A stretch of DNA of 64,000 nucleotides. It comes from HXMU1420-13 sp034669965 (GTDB lineage Bacteria > Bacteroidota > Rhodothermia > Balneolales > Balneolaceae). The stretch covers positions 124,001 through 188,000 of the forward strand of contig JAXMOK010000002.1 of NCBI GenBank assembly GCA_034669965.1, written 5' to 3'. Under the pieces are notes generated by a model, which was not told the origin of the DNA, ran no database searches, and was given only the letters and a program-made list of their open reading frames with translations. How positions within the stretch are numbered: the first letter of the stretch is position 1; each line of letters starts with the position of its first letter. A program made the position numbers and the translations under genes. This document shows, in pieces, positions 1 through 8,618 of the stretch.

Positions 1-77
1 CATCTAATCCAACATATATTAAAACTGTATGGGGTGTTGGATACCGATTTGTTGAACTGGAAGAGTTTACAACATGA
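1..77 (+). CDS. OmpR-family response regulator, C-terminal end only
   Basis: Partial gene entering from the left edge; the last 24 codons are read from base 3 and end at the TGA of 75-77. The visible tail contains TVWGVGYRF, the conserved wing of the OmpR/PhoB winged-helix DNA-binding domain. Its stop overlaps the start of the histidine kinase (ATGA at 74-77), so the pair forms one translationally coupled two-component system. The receiver domain and the target genes lie outside or cannot be read here. Confidence 0.85.
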   Translation, partial: SNPTYIKTVWGVGYRFVELEEFTT

Positions 78-1561
78 AGATATTAACCAACAGCTTTTAC
101 GCTAAAATATCAGGTGTATTTTTATTCTGTGTGCTTTTTTTGGGCGGAACTTTGGCCTACATCACTCTCAACTCATCTATGATGTTTGTGGAGGAAACCA
201 CGCAAAAAGTGAATGTAAATTTGGCTGAGGAATTAGCAAATGAGCTTCAACCCTACTTAATAGATGCCATAGAAAGCGATAGTATTGTAAAAAAGATTCA
301 ACACCTGAAAGGAATCAATCCCCAGATAGATATATATTTATTAAAGAGTAATGGAATGATCAAAGAATCATTTCTAGGTGAAAATGCGCCCCCTGAACTT
401 GCAATGGCAACGGTAGATACCTCCCCTCTTGATGCTTTTCTTCGGGGCGATGCCTTACCCATTATGGGACAAGATCCATTAAATCCGGAGATCAAAAAAC
501 CATTTTCGGTAGCCAATATTTCTATTATGGGCAGCAATGGCTGTTATTTATATGTGATTTTGGAAAGTAAACAATACAGTGAAATTGCCGGAATGCTTGC
601 CGAAAGTTATATCATCAAAAACTCGATGATTGGTTTGCTAATCATTCTGTTAACCACAGTTTTTTTAGGTTTATTAGTATTTCGTTTACTCACCCATCGA
701 TTACGCAACGTTACTAAAACCGTAGTTGCTTTCGAACACGGTCAACTTGACGAGCGTGTTGATGTAAAATCGAACGACGAATTGGGCATTCTTTCTGCAT
801 CCTTTAATCAAATGGCAGACACCATTGTTGCCAACATGGATGAAATAAAGCAAGTAGATCGTTTACGGCGCGAGTTAATAGCTAATGTATCTCACGATTT
901 AAGAAGTCCGCTTGCATCTATACAAGGTTACCTTGAAACCATTCAACAAAAAGAGGCTGAGAATACTCTTTCTGAAGCAGACCGTGAAAAATATTACGAT
1001 GTAGTAATTCGGAACACCAAAAAGCTCGGAAAACTGATATCTGAATTATTTGAACTTTCTAAACTTGATGCCAAAAATGTACAACCAGACCTAGAGCCCG
1101 TTTCTATTGCTGAACTAGCTCAAGATGTAGTGATGCAATTTCAACCTTTGGCAAAAGCAAAAAATATACAACTCAAAGCAGTATTGCCCGACGAGCCTAT
1201 CAAAATGGTAACTGCTGATATTGCTTTGATGGAACGAGCTATCTCAAACCTGATCGATAACGCTATTAAAAACACACCTGAAGGTGGGGAAGTTAGCATC
1301 ACTCCTACCAACGCCGGAGATCAAGTAACAGTACAAATAACAGATACAGGAAAGGGCATTTCTGAAGATCAATTAAGTAGAATTTTCGATCGTTTTTATC
1401 AGGGAGATGCAAGCCGAAGTCCTGGAACAGGTGCAGGATTAGGACTTTCAATTGCTCAAAAGATTATTGAATTGCATGGTGCAAAACTTTCTGTACAAAG
1501 TGCCCTAAATCAGGGAACGACTTTTAGTTTTAGTCTCGTTCATTACGTAGACAAAAACTAA
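74..1561 (+). CDS. Membrane sensor histidine kinase (HAMP-HisKA-HATPase)
   Basis: A 495-residue inner-membrane sensor kinase that phosphorylates the regulator ending just upstream. A first membrane helix lies near residues 11-31, an extracytoplasmic sensor region to about 180, and a second helix near 182-205. A HAMP linker follows, then HisKA with the phospho-acceptor His274 in ANVSHDLRSP. The HATPase domain has an N-box near 390-404 (NLIDNAIKN), a G1 box DTGKGI near 424 and a G2 box GAGLGLS near 452. Layout and length match BaeS/PhoR-like kinases. The sensor region gives no clue to the signal. The ATG start overlaps the regulator stop by 4 bases. Confidence 0.92.
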   Translation: MKILTNSFYAKISGVFLFCVLFLGGTLAYITLNSSMMFVEETTQKVNVNLAEELANELQPYLIDAIESDSIVKKIQHLKGINPQIDIYLLKSNGMIKESFLGENAPPELAMATVDTSPLDAFLRGDALPIMGQDPLNPEIKKPFSVANISIMGSNGCYLYVILESKQYSEIAGMLAESYIIKNSMIGLLIILLTTVFLGLLVFRLLTHRLRNVTKTVVAFEHGQLDERVDVKSNDELGILSASFNQMADTIVANMDEIKQVDRLRRELIANVSHDLRSPLASIQGYLETIQQKEAENTLSEADREKYYDVVIRNTKKLGKLISELFELSKLDAKNVQPDLEPVSIAELAQDVVMQFQPLAKAKNIQLKAVLPDEPIKMVTADIALMERAISNLIDNAIKNTPEGGEVSITPTNAGDQVTVQITDTGKGISEDQLSRIFDRFYQGDASRSPGTGAGLGLSIAQKIIELHGAKLSVQSALNQGTTFSFSLVHYVDKN

Positions 1562-1572
1562 TTCATCCATTT

Positions 1573-1986
1573 ATGATTTTAAAAGAGAGTGAGATTGAGC
1601 AGGATAATATTATCCCATTTTTAGGCAATCCTTACAAAGAACCGGGTAAGTGGCTAACCGTTACGGGTTCTAGTTATTATTTTATTAAGGAGCTTACCAC
1701 AACCGAAGGCGAAGAGGTACTAATCTGGGAAGATTCGAAAGGAATCTTTCAGCGGTACGAAGAAGGACTCGCTTTACTTGTTAACCGCAGTAACTACCAA
1801 CGCGCTGTGTTGATGAGATCAGACAGTTTTCGGATAATTAATGTTTTTGTGGATGATTCAGGCTTACACCGTGAAACTGTTCTAGAATTTGAAACAACAG
1901 AGTATAAAGGTCGATTTATAACAAGTTACAGCTCTTTTAAGAGTCAGGCTAAATTCTTCCGGAAACTAGATTTAGTTGAAGTATAA
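1573..1986 (+). CDS. Hypothetical protein downstream of the two-component system
   Basis: A 137-residue soluble protein with no signal peptide or membrane segment that I can see. It begins 11 bases after the kinase stop and so is probably co-transcribed with it. The sequence is rich in aromatic and acidic residues and looks like a small beta-rich fold, but I do not recognise a family. The operon position suggests an accessory or output of the two-component pair; this is inference only. A terminator follows at 2081. Confidence 0.7.
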   Translation: MILKESEIEQDNIIPFLGNPYKEPGKWLTVTGSSYYFIKELTTTEGEEVLIWEDSKGIFQRYEEGLALLVNRSNYQRAVLMRSDSFRIINVFVDDSGLHRETVLEFETTEYKGRFITSYSSFKSQAKFFRKLDLVEV

Positions 1987-2080
1987 ATTTTTTGCGATAG
2001 AACCAATCTAGTTCTAGGATCGCTTCGTATTCCGATTTGTACCCCGAATAGAGATGACCATTGGTGTGGTCAAAACCCAG

Positions 2081-2117
2081 AGCCCCATTATTGAAAGTTA
2101 ATGGGGCTTTTTATTTT
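2081..2117 (+). terminator. Rho-independent terminator after 1573-1986
   Basis: A perfect 10-bp stem, AGCCCCATTA at 2081-2090 with TAATGGGGCT at 2099-2108, has an 8-base loop and is followed by a T-rich tract. It separates the two-component operon from galE. Confidence 0.85.
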
Positions 2118-2161
2118 GATGAGCCTTAGTTTCCATCGAAATTAAACTTCAAATATCATCA

Positions 2162-3175
2162 ATGACCATTTTAGTTACAGGGGGTGCCGGCTATATTGGT
2201 AGCCATGCCGTGCTCGAATTATTAGAAGCTGGATTTAAAGTAATTGTAATCGATAATCTATCGAACAGTAGCGAACAATCACTGATTCGGATGTCGCATA
2301 TAACAGGTCGTAAACCCATTTTTTATCAATTTAATCTACTTAATAAACCTGCGATTGATGAAGTATTTAACCGTCACCAAATTGATGCTGTGATTCATTT
2401 TGCCGGCTATAAAGCGGTAGGCGAATCGGTTGAAGAACCCCTCAAGTATTATAAAAACAACCTAAACTCAACGATGTACTTGTGCGAAATTATGGCCAAG
2501 TATGGAGTTAAGAATTTAGTTTTTAGCTCTTCAGCAACTGTGTATGGCGAGCCTGATGAAGTACCGATTACGGAAGATTTTCCTATTTCAGCACAAAACC
2601 CGTACGGTTATACAAAACTAATGTGCGAACAGATTCTTCGAGATGTGCATACCTCGGATAATAGCTGGAATATTGCATTATTACGCTATTTCAATCCCAT
2701 TGGAGCTCATCATTCCGGATTAATAGGCGAAGATCCGAATGGCATTCCGAACAATCTTCTACCCTATATCTCGCAAGTTGCTGTTGGTAAACTGAAGGAG
2801 CTTTCAGTTTTTGGGGATGATTATCCTACCAAAGATGGTACTGGTGTGCGCGATTATATTCACGTTGTAGATCTTGCAAGAGGTCATCTAAAAGCTCTTG
2901 AAAAGCTTAATGAAAATCCCGGTGTTGTCACTTACAATTTAGGAACCGGTTCAGGATCATCAGTTCTGGATATGGTAAATGCCTTTAAAGCAGCTTCTGG
3001 AGTTGATATTCCTTATAAAATTGTTCCTCGTCGCCCCGGTGACGCCGCCGAATGTTATGCCGATCCTTCAAAAGCAGAGCAAGAGCTCGGATGGAAAGCG
3101 GAGTTTGATATCCATAGAATGTGTGAAGATACCTGGCGTTGGCAATCGAATAACCCAAATGGATATAGGGAATAA
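2162..3175 (+). CDS. galE: UDP-glucose 4-epimerase
   Basis: 337 residues, the usual GalE length. It interconverts UDP-glucose and UDP-galactose in the cytoplasm with bound NAD. The N-terminal Rossmann motif is GGAGYIGSH (residues 7-15). The catalytic serine region SSSATVYG lies near 124-131 and the YxxxK motif in YGYTKLMCE near 149-157. The tail GWKAEFDIHRMCEDTWRW is typical of the family. It stands alone between a terminator and a convergent peptidase gene. It could supply UDP-galactose for the polysaccharide operon at 42-52 kb; that link is inference. Confidence 0.95.
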   Translation: MTILVTGGAGYIGSHAVLELLEAGFKVIVIDNLSNSSEQSLIRMSHITGRKPIFYQFNLLNKPAIDEVFNRHQIDAVIHFAGYKAVGESVEEPLKYYKNNLNSTMYLCEIMAKYGVKNLVFSSSATVYGEPDEVPITEDFPISAQNPYGYTKLMCEQILRDVHTSDNSWNIALLRYFNPIGAHHSGLIGEDPNGIPNNLLPYISQVAVGKLKELSVFGDDYPTKDGTGVRDYIHVVDLARGHLKALEKLNENPGVVTYNLGTGSGSSVLDMVNAFKAASGVDIPYKIVPRRPGDAAECYADPSKAEQELGWKAEFDIHRMCEDTWRWQSNNPNGYRE

Positions 3176-3349
3176 TTAGGAATAGGTGAATTAGGAATAG
3201 TTTTTAAATCTGAATTTGAAAATAATTATTCAGGTAAACGGTGGGTGAGCCTGTCGAACCCCAGCGCTAACATTCTTTCGGATACCATAGGAATAATTAA
3301 CTTCGTGAATAGTTATTGAATGTTTAAGCTATAGCTCGAAACTAGAATT

Positions 3350-3392
3350 ACACACCCCTAAATCCCCTCTCAAGAGGGGACTATTTTTATAT
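3350..3392. repeat. Dispersed palindromic repeat, possible bidirectional terminator
   Basis: An 8-bp inverted repeat, TCCCCTCT (3363-3370) and AGAGGGGA (3373-3380), follows the phrase CACACCCCTAAA and is followed by a T-rich tract. From memory, similar sequences recur between genes in many Bacteroidetes-like genomes. It lies between convergent galE and the S9 peptidase and may terminate either. Degenerate TAGGAAT-type 7-mers flank it (3176-3205 and 3391-3420). Confidence 0.5.
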
Positions 3393-3416
3393 TCCTAATT
3401 CTCCTATTGCTAATTC

Positions 3417-5441
3417 CTAGCGATAGCGTTCGAACCATGCAAGAATATGATCCACTTTGGTAATTAGCTGGCTGGGTCGATTCGCAATGAAATGACTCGC
3501 ACCCGGAATTTCAACTAACGCAGTTTCAATCTCACGGATTTGTAGTGCATTGTACAACTGCTTCGACTCAGAAAGTGGGGTTCTCAAATCGTTCGATCCT
3601 ACCATCACTAGCGTAGGTGTTTCTACATTTCCAACCAACGAAATCGGTGAGAACTTCCAATAATCTTCAACATTTTCCCAAGGTTGACCGGGATATCGAT
3701 AATTGGCATAGCCGTAATAATTATCGGCCACTAACGTCTTACTAATCCAGTTCATAACCGGCTTAACCACCGCTGAGGCTTCAAATCGATTATTTTTCCC
3801 GATAATCCAGGCTGTCATAATTCCGCCCGCGCTTCCGCCCGTTACATACAAACTATCTTCGCTGGTGATGCCTTCCGAAATCAACACATCTACCCCATCC
3901 ATAATATCATGGTAGTCATCGCCGGGATAATTGTGATATAACAGATTGCCAAATTCCTCGCCGTAACTGGTACTTCCTCTCATGTTAGGATAAAATACTA
4001 CATATCCTTCAGTTGCAAACAACTGGAACTCGGGCGTGAAATGAGGTCCGTAATGCGAAATTGGGCCACCATGAATCTCAACCAATAGTGGATAAGTTTT
4101 TGAGTCATCGTAATTCGGGGGATAAATCAACCACCCTTGGATTTCTCGCCCATCAACCGAAGATGTATACCAGATATCACGAACCTCGCCCAAAGTTCGC
4201 TGAGCAATTAAATCATCATTTAATGAAGTTATTTTGTTCAACGCCCCACCTTTACGTACCACACCTAATTCTGCCGGATGATAAGGTGAAGCTACATTCG
4301 TCGCGATTATGTCCTCATTAGACTTCGAAAAAGAACCACCACCATAAGGTCGACCTATTGAGTTTCCACCAATGCGTTCTGCAACCACTTCCATCCTTCC
4401 ATTAAGATCCGTGTAACCAATTTTTGAAATTCCTTCATCGGCATATTGGAAATATAGCCCGTGCCCGTTTGAAGCCCATTGAACATCAGAAATTGACCGA
4501 TCTAAATCCAGATTGAGCACTCTTTGATTACTTCCATCTGCATCCATAAGATTGATTTTAGCAATCTGATAGGTCTGAATTTTATCCTCATAGCCAAGAT
4601 ATGCAATCGTATTTCCATCGGGTGAAACGGCCGGAGAACCATCAGGCCCAAAACGGTCGGTAAGTTGATTAATATCACCTGTGGCAACATCTAGGGCATA
4701 TACCTCCGAATTGCGACGAACACGTTCCCACTCGGGATGCCGATTCGCAGAAAAATAAATCGTTTCCCCATCCGGAGCCCATTTTGGAGTTCCGCCATGA
4801 TTGAAATCCCCAGAACTAAGCTGACGCACAGCTCCACCGCCGGCGTTTACCATAAAAATATGCGTGAATCCGGGGTCTAGATATCCGGCTCCATCCTGCT
4901 CGTATTTAAAACGATCGGTAACTCGCGGAGCTGCTGCCCAATTTGCACCTTCAGGTTTTTTCGGACTTTTTACCAATACAGGATTCCGCTCCTCGATTTT
5001 CATAGTAAACGCGATGTAATTTCCATCCGGCGACCAGCTTAATCCGCCCGGACCGCGTTCTAATTGAGTGATTCTAGCAACTTTACCGGTTTCAACCCAA
5101 TAGATAAATAATTCGGCTCCATGTGTTTCATCCGAGGTTACAAATGCGATTCTTTTTCCATCAGGTGACCATTGGGGCTGTGATTCATTCCAGGAAAAGC
5201 TGGTCAGTTTTTGGTGATTTTCCCCATCGGCATCGATCAACCACAGAGTAGAAGTTCGGCGATCGGTCATTATATCAAACCCTCTTCGTTGATAAACAAT
5301 GTGTTCCCCTTCGGGTGAGATTTGAGGATTATCAACCCACTGCAGATCAAAGACATCTAGCCGTTGAAAAGGTTGTTGAGCTAGTGATAATTGCGTGACT
5401 GCAATCAGCAAAAAGAATAGAGAGTTGAATGCTTTTTTCAT
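3417..5441 (-). CDS. S9 family prolyl oligopeptidase with WD40-like beta-propeller
   Basis: 674 residues, starting with a signal peptide (about 1-21, ending LSLAQ) that implies export to the periplasm. The N-terminal half carries repeated PD40/TolB-like motifs (for example PQWSPDGKRIAF, APDGETIYFSA) forming the propeller. The C-terminal alpha/beta-hydrolase has the nucleophile elbow GGSAGG near Ser537, an Asp in GSNDLRTP near 617 and a His in GASHFI near 650, so the catalytic triad looks complete. This is the S9C-like acylaminoacyl/dipeptidyl-peptidase group, which trims peptides. No partner genes are adjacent. Confidence 0.92.
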   Translation of the reverse strand: MKKAFNSLFFLLIAVTQLSLAQQPFQRLDVFDLQWVDNPQISPEGEHIVYQRRGFDIMTDRRTSTLWLIDADGENHQKLTSFSWNESQPQWSPDGKRIAFVTSDETHGAELFIYWVETGKVARITQLERGPGGLSWSPDGNYIAFTMKIEERNPVLVKSPKKPEGANWAAAPRVTDRFKYEQDGAGYLDPGFTHIFMVNAGGGAVRQLSSGDFNHGGTPKWAPDGETIYFSANRHPEWERVRRNSEVYALDVATGDINQLTDRFGPDGSPAVSPDGNTIAYLGYEDKIQTYQIAKINLMDADGSNQRVLNLDLDRSISDVQWASNGHGLYFQYADEGISKIGYTDLNGRMEVVAERIGGNSIGRPYGGGSFSKSNEDIIATNVASPYHPAELGVVRKGGALNKITSLNDDLIAQRTLGEVRDIWYTSSVDGREIQGWLIYPPNYDDSKTYPLLVEIHGGPISHYGPHFTPEFQLFATEGYVVFYPNMRGSTSYGEEFGNLLYHNYPGDDYHDIMDGVDVLISEGITSEDSLYVTGGSAGGIMTAWIIGKNNRFEASAVVKPVMNWISKTLVADNYYGYANYRYPGQPWENVEDYWKFSPISLVGNVETPTLVMVGSNDLRTPLSESKQLYNALQIREIETALVEIPGASHFIANRPSQLITKVDHILAWFERYR

Positions 5442-5553
5442 GGAATACTGGTTTTTAGATTCGGCGAAATCTACTATGGATTTTCGAGATTGGCTGTAAA
5501 ATTATATGAGGGGAATTAGAAATTTAGAATTATGAAATAGGCATCCCTACGGG

Positions 5554-5588
5554 AGAATTAGGAATTAGGAATTAGGAATTAGGAATAA
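5554..5588. repeat. Short tandem repeat, period 7 (GGAATTA)
   Basis: Between four and five head-to-tail copies of a 7-base unit GGAATTA/TAGGAAT occur in the gap between the peptidase start and tRNA-Leu. It is noncoding. A second, different 7-base repeat begins 20 bases later. Confidence 0.85.
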
Positions 5589-5604
5589 AGAAATAGCAAC
5601 AGTA

Positions 5605-5648
5605 ACCAGAAACCAGAAACCAGAAACCAGAAACCAGAAACCAGAAAA
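5605..5648. repeat. Short tandem repeat, period 7 (CCAGAAA)
   Basis: Six consecutive copies of CCAGAAA/AACCAGA lie upstream of tRNA-Leu, running into a poly-A tract. The unit length equals that of the neighbouring GGAATTA repeat and of the array at 24.5 kb. Confidence 0.88.
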
Positions 5649-5714
5649 AAAAATAGATAAACTCTTCTTTGAAGATTAGTGGCAAGAAGTCTTATATTTG
5701 AGTCTTGTCAAAAA

Positions 5715-5796
5715 GCCAAAGTGGCGGAATTGGTAGACGCGCACGACTCAAAATCGTGTTCCTTCGGGAGTGTCGGTTCGATCCCGACCTTTGGTA
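5715..5796 (+). tRNA. tRNA-Leu (anticodon CAA)
   Basis: A class II tRNA read by eye. The acceptor arm is GCCAAAG with CTTTGGT (position 1 is a G-U pair) and the discriminator A is at 5796. The D-arm contains GGTAGA. The anticodon stem is CACGA/TCGTG around loop CTCAAAA, so the anticodon at 5749-5751 is CAA (codon UUG). There is a long variable arm and a T-stem GTCGG/CCGAC around TTCGATC. CCA is not encoded. A terminator follows immediately. Confidence 0.95.
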
Positions 5797-5802
5797 CAAT
5801 AA

Positions 5803-5838
5803 AAGCTGATATGAGTTTATCTCATGTCAGCTTTTTTT
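5803..5838 (+). terminator. Terminator of tRNA-Leu
   Basis: The stem AAGCTGATATGAG pairs with CTCATGTCAGCTT (one wobble or mismatch) and is followed by a run of seven T, a few bases after the tRNA. Confidence 0.85.
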
Positions 5839-5936
5839 ATTTATAAAACTAGAGACGAGAAGCTTGTCCCGCCCTAGCGGGAAGTCCCACCACATTTATT
5901 GTTAGTTTATTAACGAGATCTACAACTGTCATCAAA

Positions 5937-5978
5937 TAAAAAAAGCCCTTATCGAATGGATAAGGGCAATTTTTTAAA
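5937..5978 (-). terminator. Bidirectional terminator downstream of the YegP-like gene
   Basis: A perfect 9-bp stem, GCCCTTATC (5945-5953) with GATAAGGGC (5959-5967), and a 5-base loop. A-runs on the left and T-runs on the right allow it to work on both strands. On the minus strand it ends the DUF1508 gene. Confidence 0.85.
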
Positions 5979-6022
5979 TAGAGATTTGAATCTCAGTTCA
6001 TATCAAAATTTGTGATTTAGAA

Positions 6023-6367
6023 TCAGACAGCTAGCTCCGTTTCAACCTGAGCGCCATCCCGTTGAACGGCTTTAATTCCGTTATCGCGATTAACTTCCGA
6101 GCTGTACATTTCGCTACGGCCAATGATTTCGCCATTAGCTGCTTTTAGCACAAAGTACGGTTCGCCGGTTTTCGATGTTTTGCGTTCGTAATTCTCGATA
6201 TCAGAGGCGTTATTTTTCAAGGATTCGATTCCGTTTTCGCAATCACTTTTTGTGGTGTACATCTCGCTGGTGAGGATTACCTCGCCGTTATTTTGCGAGC
6301 GCAACACGAAGTAAAAAGGTTGGTCTTCTGATTCACTGTTTCGTATTTCAAATCTTGGAAAATCCAT
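6023..6367 (-). CDS. YegP/DUF1508 family protein
   Basis: 114 residues made of two tandem DUF1508 repeats, each with the pattern F-Y/F-V-L-x-A/S-x-N-G-E-x-I-x-S-E-M-Y and ending NGI (first about 18-53, second about 68-103). The family is small, cytosolic and widespread, and is often linked to stress or biofilm phenotypes. No enzymatic activity is established and I assign none. It is monocistronic, with its own terminator. Confidence 0.9.
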   Translation of the reverse strand: MDFPRFEIRNSESEDQPFYFVLRSQNNGEVILTSEMYTTKSDCENGIESLKNNASDIENYERKTSKTGEPYFVLKAANGEIIGRSEMYSSEVNRDNGIKAVQRDGAQVETELAV

Positions 6368-6838
6368 AATGATTCGTTCTTAAGTATTAATTTTATTAAT
6401 AGTTAACGTTCATTATTTCTTAGTAGCCTATAGAGAGATTGTTCCATATTTGTTATGATTTTCCCACTTAAGTGATTTAAAAGATATAGAAACAAGGCTT
6501 AATGCATGGTTTTTGAATTCGAAACTGGTTTAAGTGGAGGCTTGGACCTGATTGAATGTATAACCGCACAAGCGGAGGTATGCGCTAGGTAGGGAATTTA
6601 GCGTAAGGACAATTCATGATTTGACCCAACAATCCCTATTGTAGAAGAGTGGACAAGGGTGAGAAATCGAAGCTGATCCAGCCTTTACCGGTAGCCAGGC
6701 ACCGAACTGGAACTCCGTAACGAGTGTAACGAGGAGAGTTTTTGACAAACCATAAACACAAACCTTCGTTGTGCAAGGTAGTCAAAGCCCTTTAGTGCCT
6801 TAGTGTTTTACTGTCAAATTTTTAAATGCTTCTGGTCA
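6368..6838. other. Intergenic stretch, no gene seen
   Basis: About 470 bases with no credible ORF. The part from about 6640 onward is an older, diverged copy of the sequence at 8418-8618: both contain blocks such as CGAAGCT-ATCCAGCC, AACTGGAACTCCG and ACCATAAACACAAAC. It marks the left end of the tandem duplication that carries the two transporter genes. Confidence 0.7.
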
Positions 6839-8143
6839 TCACTCATTTTCAGCTGCGGTTTTTTTCTCATTCAGTCGCAATGCGAGTGTGGCTGCAATCA
6901 CAAAAAAGATACCCGCAAAAAACATAGCGTTGGCAGCTTCCCCACCCAATAAAAATTTATAAATCGGTCCAAACGACAATGTTTGAATTCCCATCGGAAT
7001 AACAATCATCATGTTTAGGATCCCCATGTAAACCCCTCTTCGGTCCTGTGGTACAATTTTCGAAACCATACTATACGGTATTCCCATCATGGCCGCCCAG
7101 CCAATTCCAAATAACACCATAGGGAAAAGTACGTAAATCGGATCCTGGATATTCGGGATAAGCAAGAGCGCTATACCTGTTCCAAGTAAACTGGCGGCAT
7201 AGATCTTTTTGCCACCAAACCGAACCGTTAACGGCACCAATACCAATGCTACTAAGGCAGTTACAACATTGTACGTTGTACTCATTTTAGCTGCTTGAGC
7301 TGCGGCTTCTGAAGTAGTAAAGCCTAAAGTATTCCTGAACAACGGAGTGATGTACTGCCAATAGACAAACAATGCATACCACTGAAACAAATACACTGCC
7401 GAAAGCTTCCACATAAATTTGGGCATCACTCTGACGGCATCGGCAATCTCAATAAATGGAGCTTTAAATTTAATTAGGAACGATTGCGCTTTATGAGCTA
7501 GGATATCCTTCAGTTCTTCATCAGTTGGCGGAATCTCTGGTGTTTTCAGCACCGACCATAAAATAGTTGTTATCGATAAAAACGAACCGATAAAAAACGA
7601 GTAGTACAACCATTTAGGAATGGTCTGCGCGACTTCCTCAGCTCCACCGAACCAATCCTGAAACAGGAATATAGAACCGTTAGCAAGAAGGATACCCGCA
7701 CCCACAAACAGGCTTTGCATTTGGTAACCGAGACTCAATTGCTCATCGGGCAGTTTATCGCCCACAAATGCACGATAAGGTTCCATCGCCATATTGTTAC
7801 CTACATCTAAAAGCCACAGTAGTCCAACGGCAAACCATAAGGTAGGACTTAACGGAAAGGCAAATAAACACAAACTCCCAAGAACGGCACCAATCAAAAA
7901 GAACGGTTTTCTTCGGCCCCACCGAGGATGCCAGGTTCTGTCGGATATAGCCCCAACAATAGGTTGAACGATCAGGCCTGTTACCGGTCCTGCAATATTT
8001 AGGATGGGAAGCATTTCTTCGGAGGCTCCCAAGAACAAAAATATGGGATTTATTGCCGTTTGTTGAAGTCCAAAACTGTACTGAATGCCCAAAAAGCCCA
8101 CATTCATATTCCAGATTTGCCAAAAACTTAATTTCTTTTTCAT
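6839..8143 (-). CDS. MFS sugar transporter (SLC45-like), copy A
   Basis: 434 residues with about 12 membrane helices. The loop after helix 2 carries SDRTWHPRWGRRKPF, the MFS signature in the form seen in SLC45-like and related bacterial sugar/proton symporters. A family-typical LLDVGNNMAMEPYRAFVGD segment follows. The substrate is probably a sugar or disaccharide, but no catabolic gene adjoins it. Copy B at 8619-9923 encodes the same protein except in the last residues (NEKKTAAENE here, NEKKDTTENE in B). The ATG start is followed by MKKKLSFWQ. Confidence 0.9.
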   Translation of the reverse strand: MKKKLSFWQIWNMNVGFLGIQYSFGLQQTAINPIFLFLGASEEMLPILNIAGPVTGLIVQPIVGAISDRTWHPRWGRRKPFFLIGAVLGSLCLFAFPLSPTLWFAVGLLWLLDVGNNMAMEPYRAFVGDKLPDEQLSLGYQMQSLFVGAGILLANGSIFLFQDWFGGAEEVAQTIPKWLYYSFFIGSFLSITTILWSVLKTPEIPPTDEELKDILAHKAQSFLIKFKAPFIEIADAVRVMPKFMWKLSAVYLFQWYALFVYWQYITPLFRNTLGFTTSEAAAQAAKMSTTYNVVTALVALVLVPLTVRFGGKKIYAASLLGTGIALLLIPNIQDPIYVLFPMVLFGIGWAAMMGIPYSMVSKIVPQDRRGVYMGILNMMIVIPMGIQTLSFGPIYKFLLGGEAANAMFFAGIFFVIAATLALRLNEKKTAAENE

Positions 8144-8433
8144 TCGATTCGTTGATTCGGTTAGTCGATCAATGGATGTGCATCATCTGTTAGTAATTGA
8201 GGGTGAAGGTACATGATTAGCTCCGAATTTCAATCTAAAAAAAGACACAAAGTTACAAAGTGACAGAGTTACATAGTCTTACGAGTGTTCGATAAAGATC
8301 AATTTCGGCAAATAATTTCACCCTGCTGATCCTTCGCTTTCACTCAAGATGACTTTTGTTAGTTCGATCCAACTGGTAGCTCATTAAAAAAGTCTCCCTC
8401 TCCTATTGTTGGAGGAGGAACATGGGTGAGGTC
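6854..8433. repeat. Tandem duplication unit A
   Basis: By eye 6915-8433 is identical to 8695-10213 (offset 1780 bases). It covers most of the MFS gene and about 290 bases upstream of it. To the left of 6915 the copies drift apart, with single changes at first and then many. Confidence 0.9.
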
Positions 8434-8618
8434 GAAGCTAATCCAGCCTTTTCCGGCAGCCAGGTACAGAACTGGAATTACGAACTGGAACTCCGCAGCG
8501 AGTGTAACGAGGAAAGTTTTTGAAAAACCATAAACACAAACTATCGATCAGTTCGTCAGTCAAAAAATCCTTTTGTGCCTTAGTGTTTTAGTGTCAATTC
8601 TATAAATGCCTCTGGTCA
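8144..8618. other. Intergenic stretch between the two transporter copies
   Basis: No gene is seen. It holds a degenerate period-8 run (units like GTTACAAA, GTGACAGA) at about 8239-8278. It also holds a phrase of the dispersed CTTCGCTT...CTCAAGATGAC type near 8330-8353. The duplication junction is at 8433/8434, and after it comes a sequence similar to 6669-6838. The two promoters of the transporter copies must lie in the identical upstream parts, so both genes probably respond alike. Confidence 0.65.

Noticed and set aside
2979..3179. Internal ORF within galE
   Set aside because: Out-of-frame shadow of galE; the same holds for the other ORFs lying opposite or inside long, well-recognised genes.
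7797..8123. 108-codon ORF inside each MFS copy (also 9577-9903)
   Set aside because: Same-strand, different-frame shadow duplicated with the transporter gene; no features of a protein.
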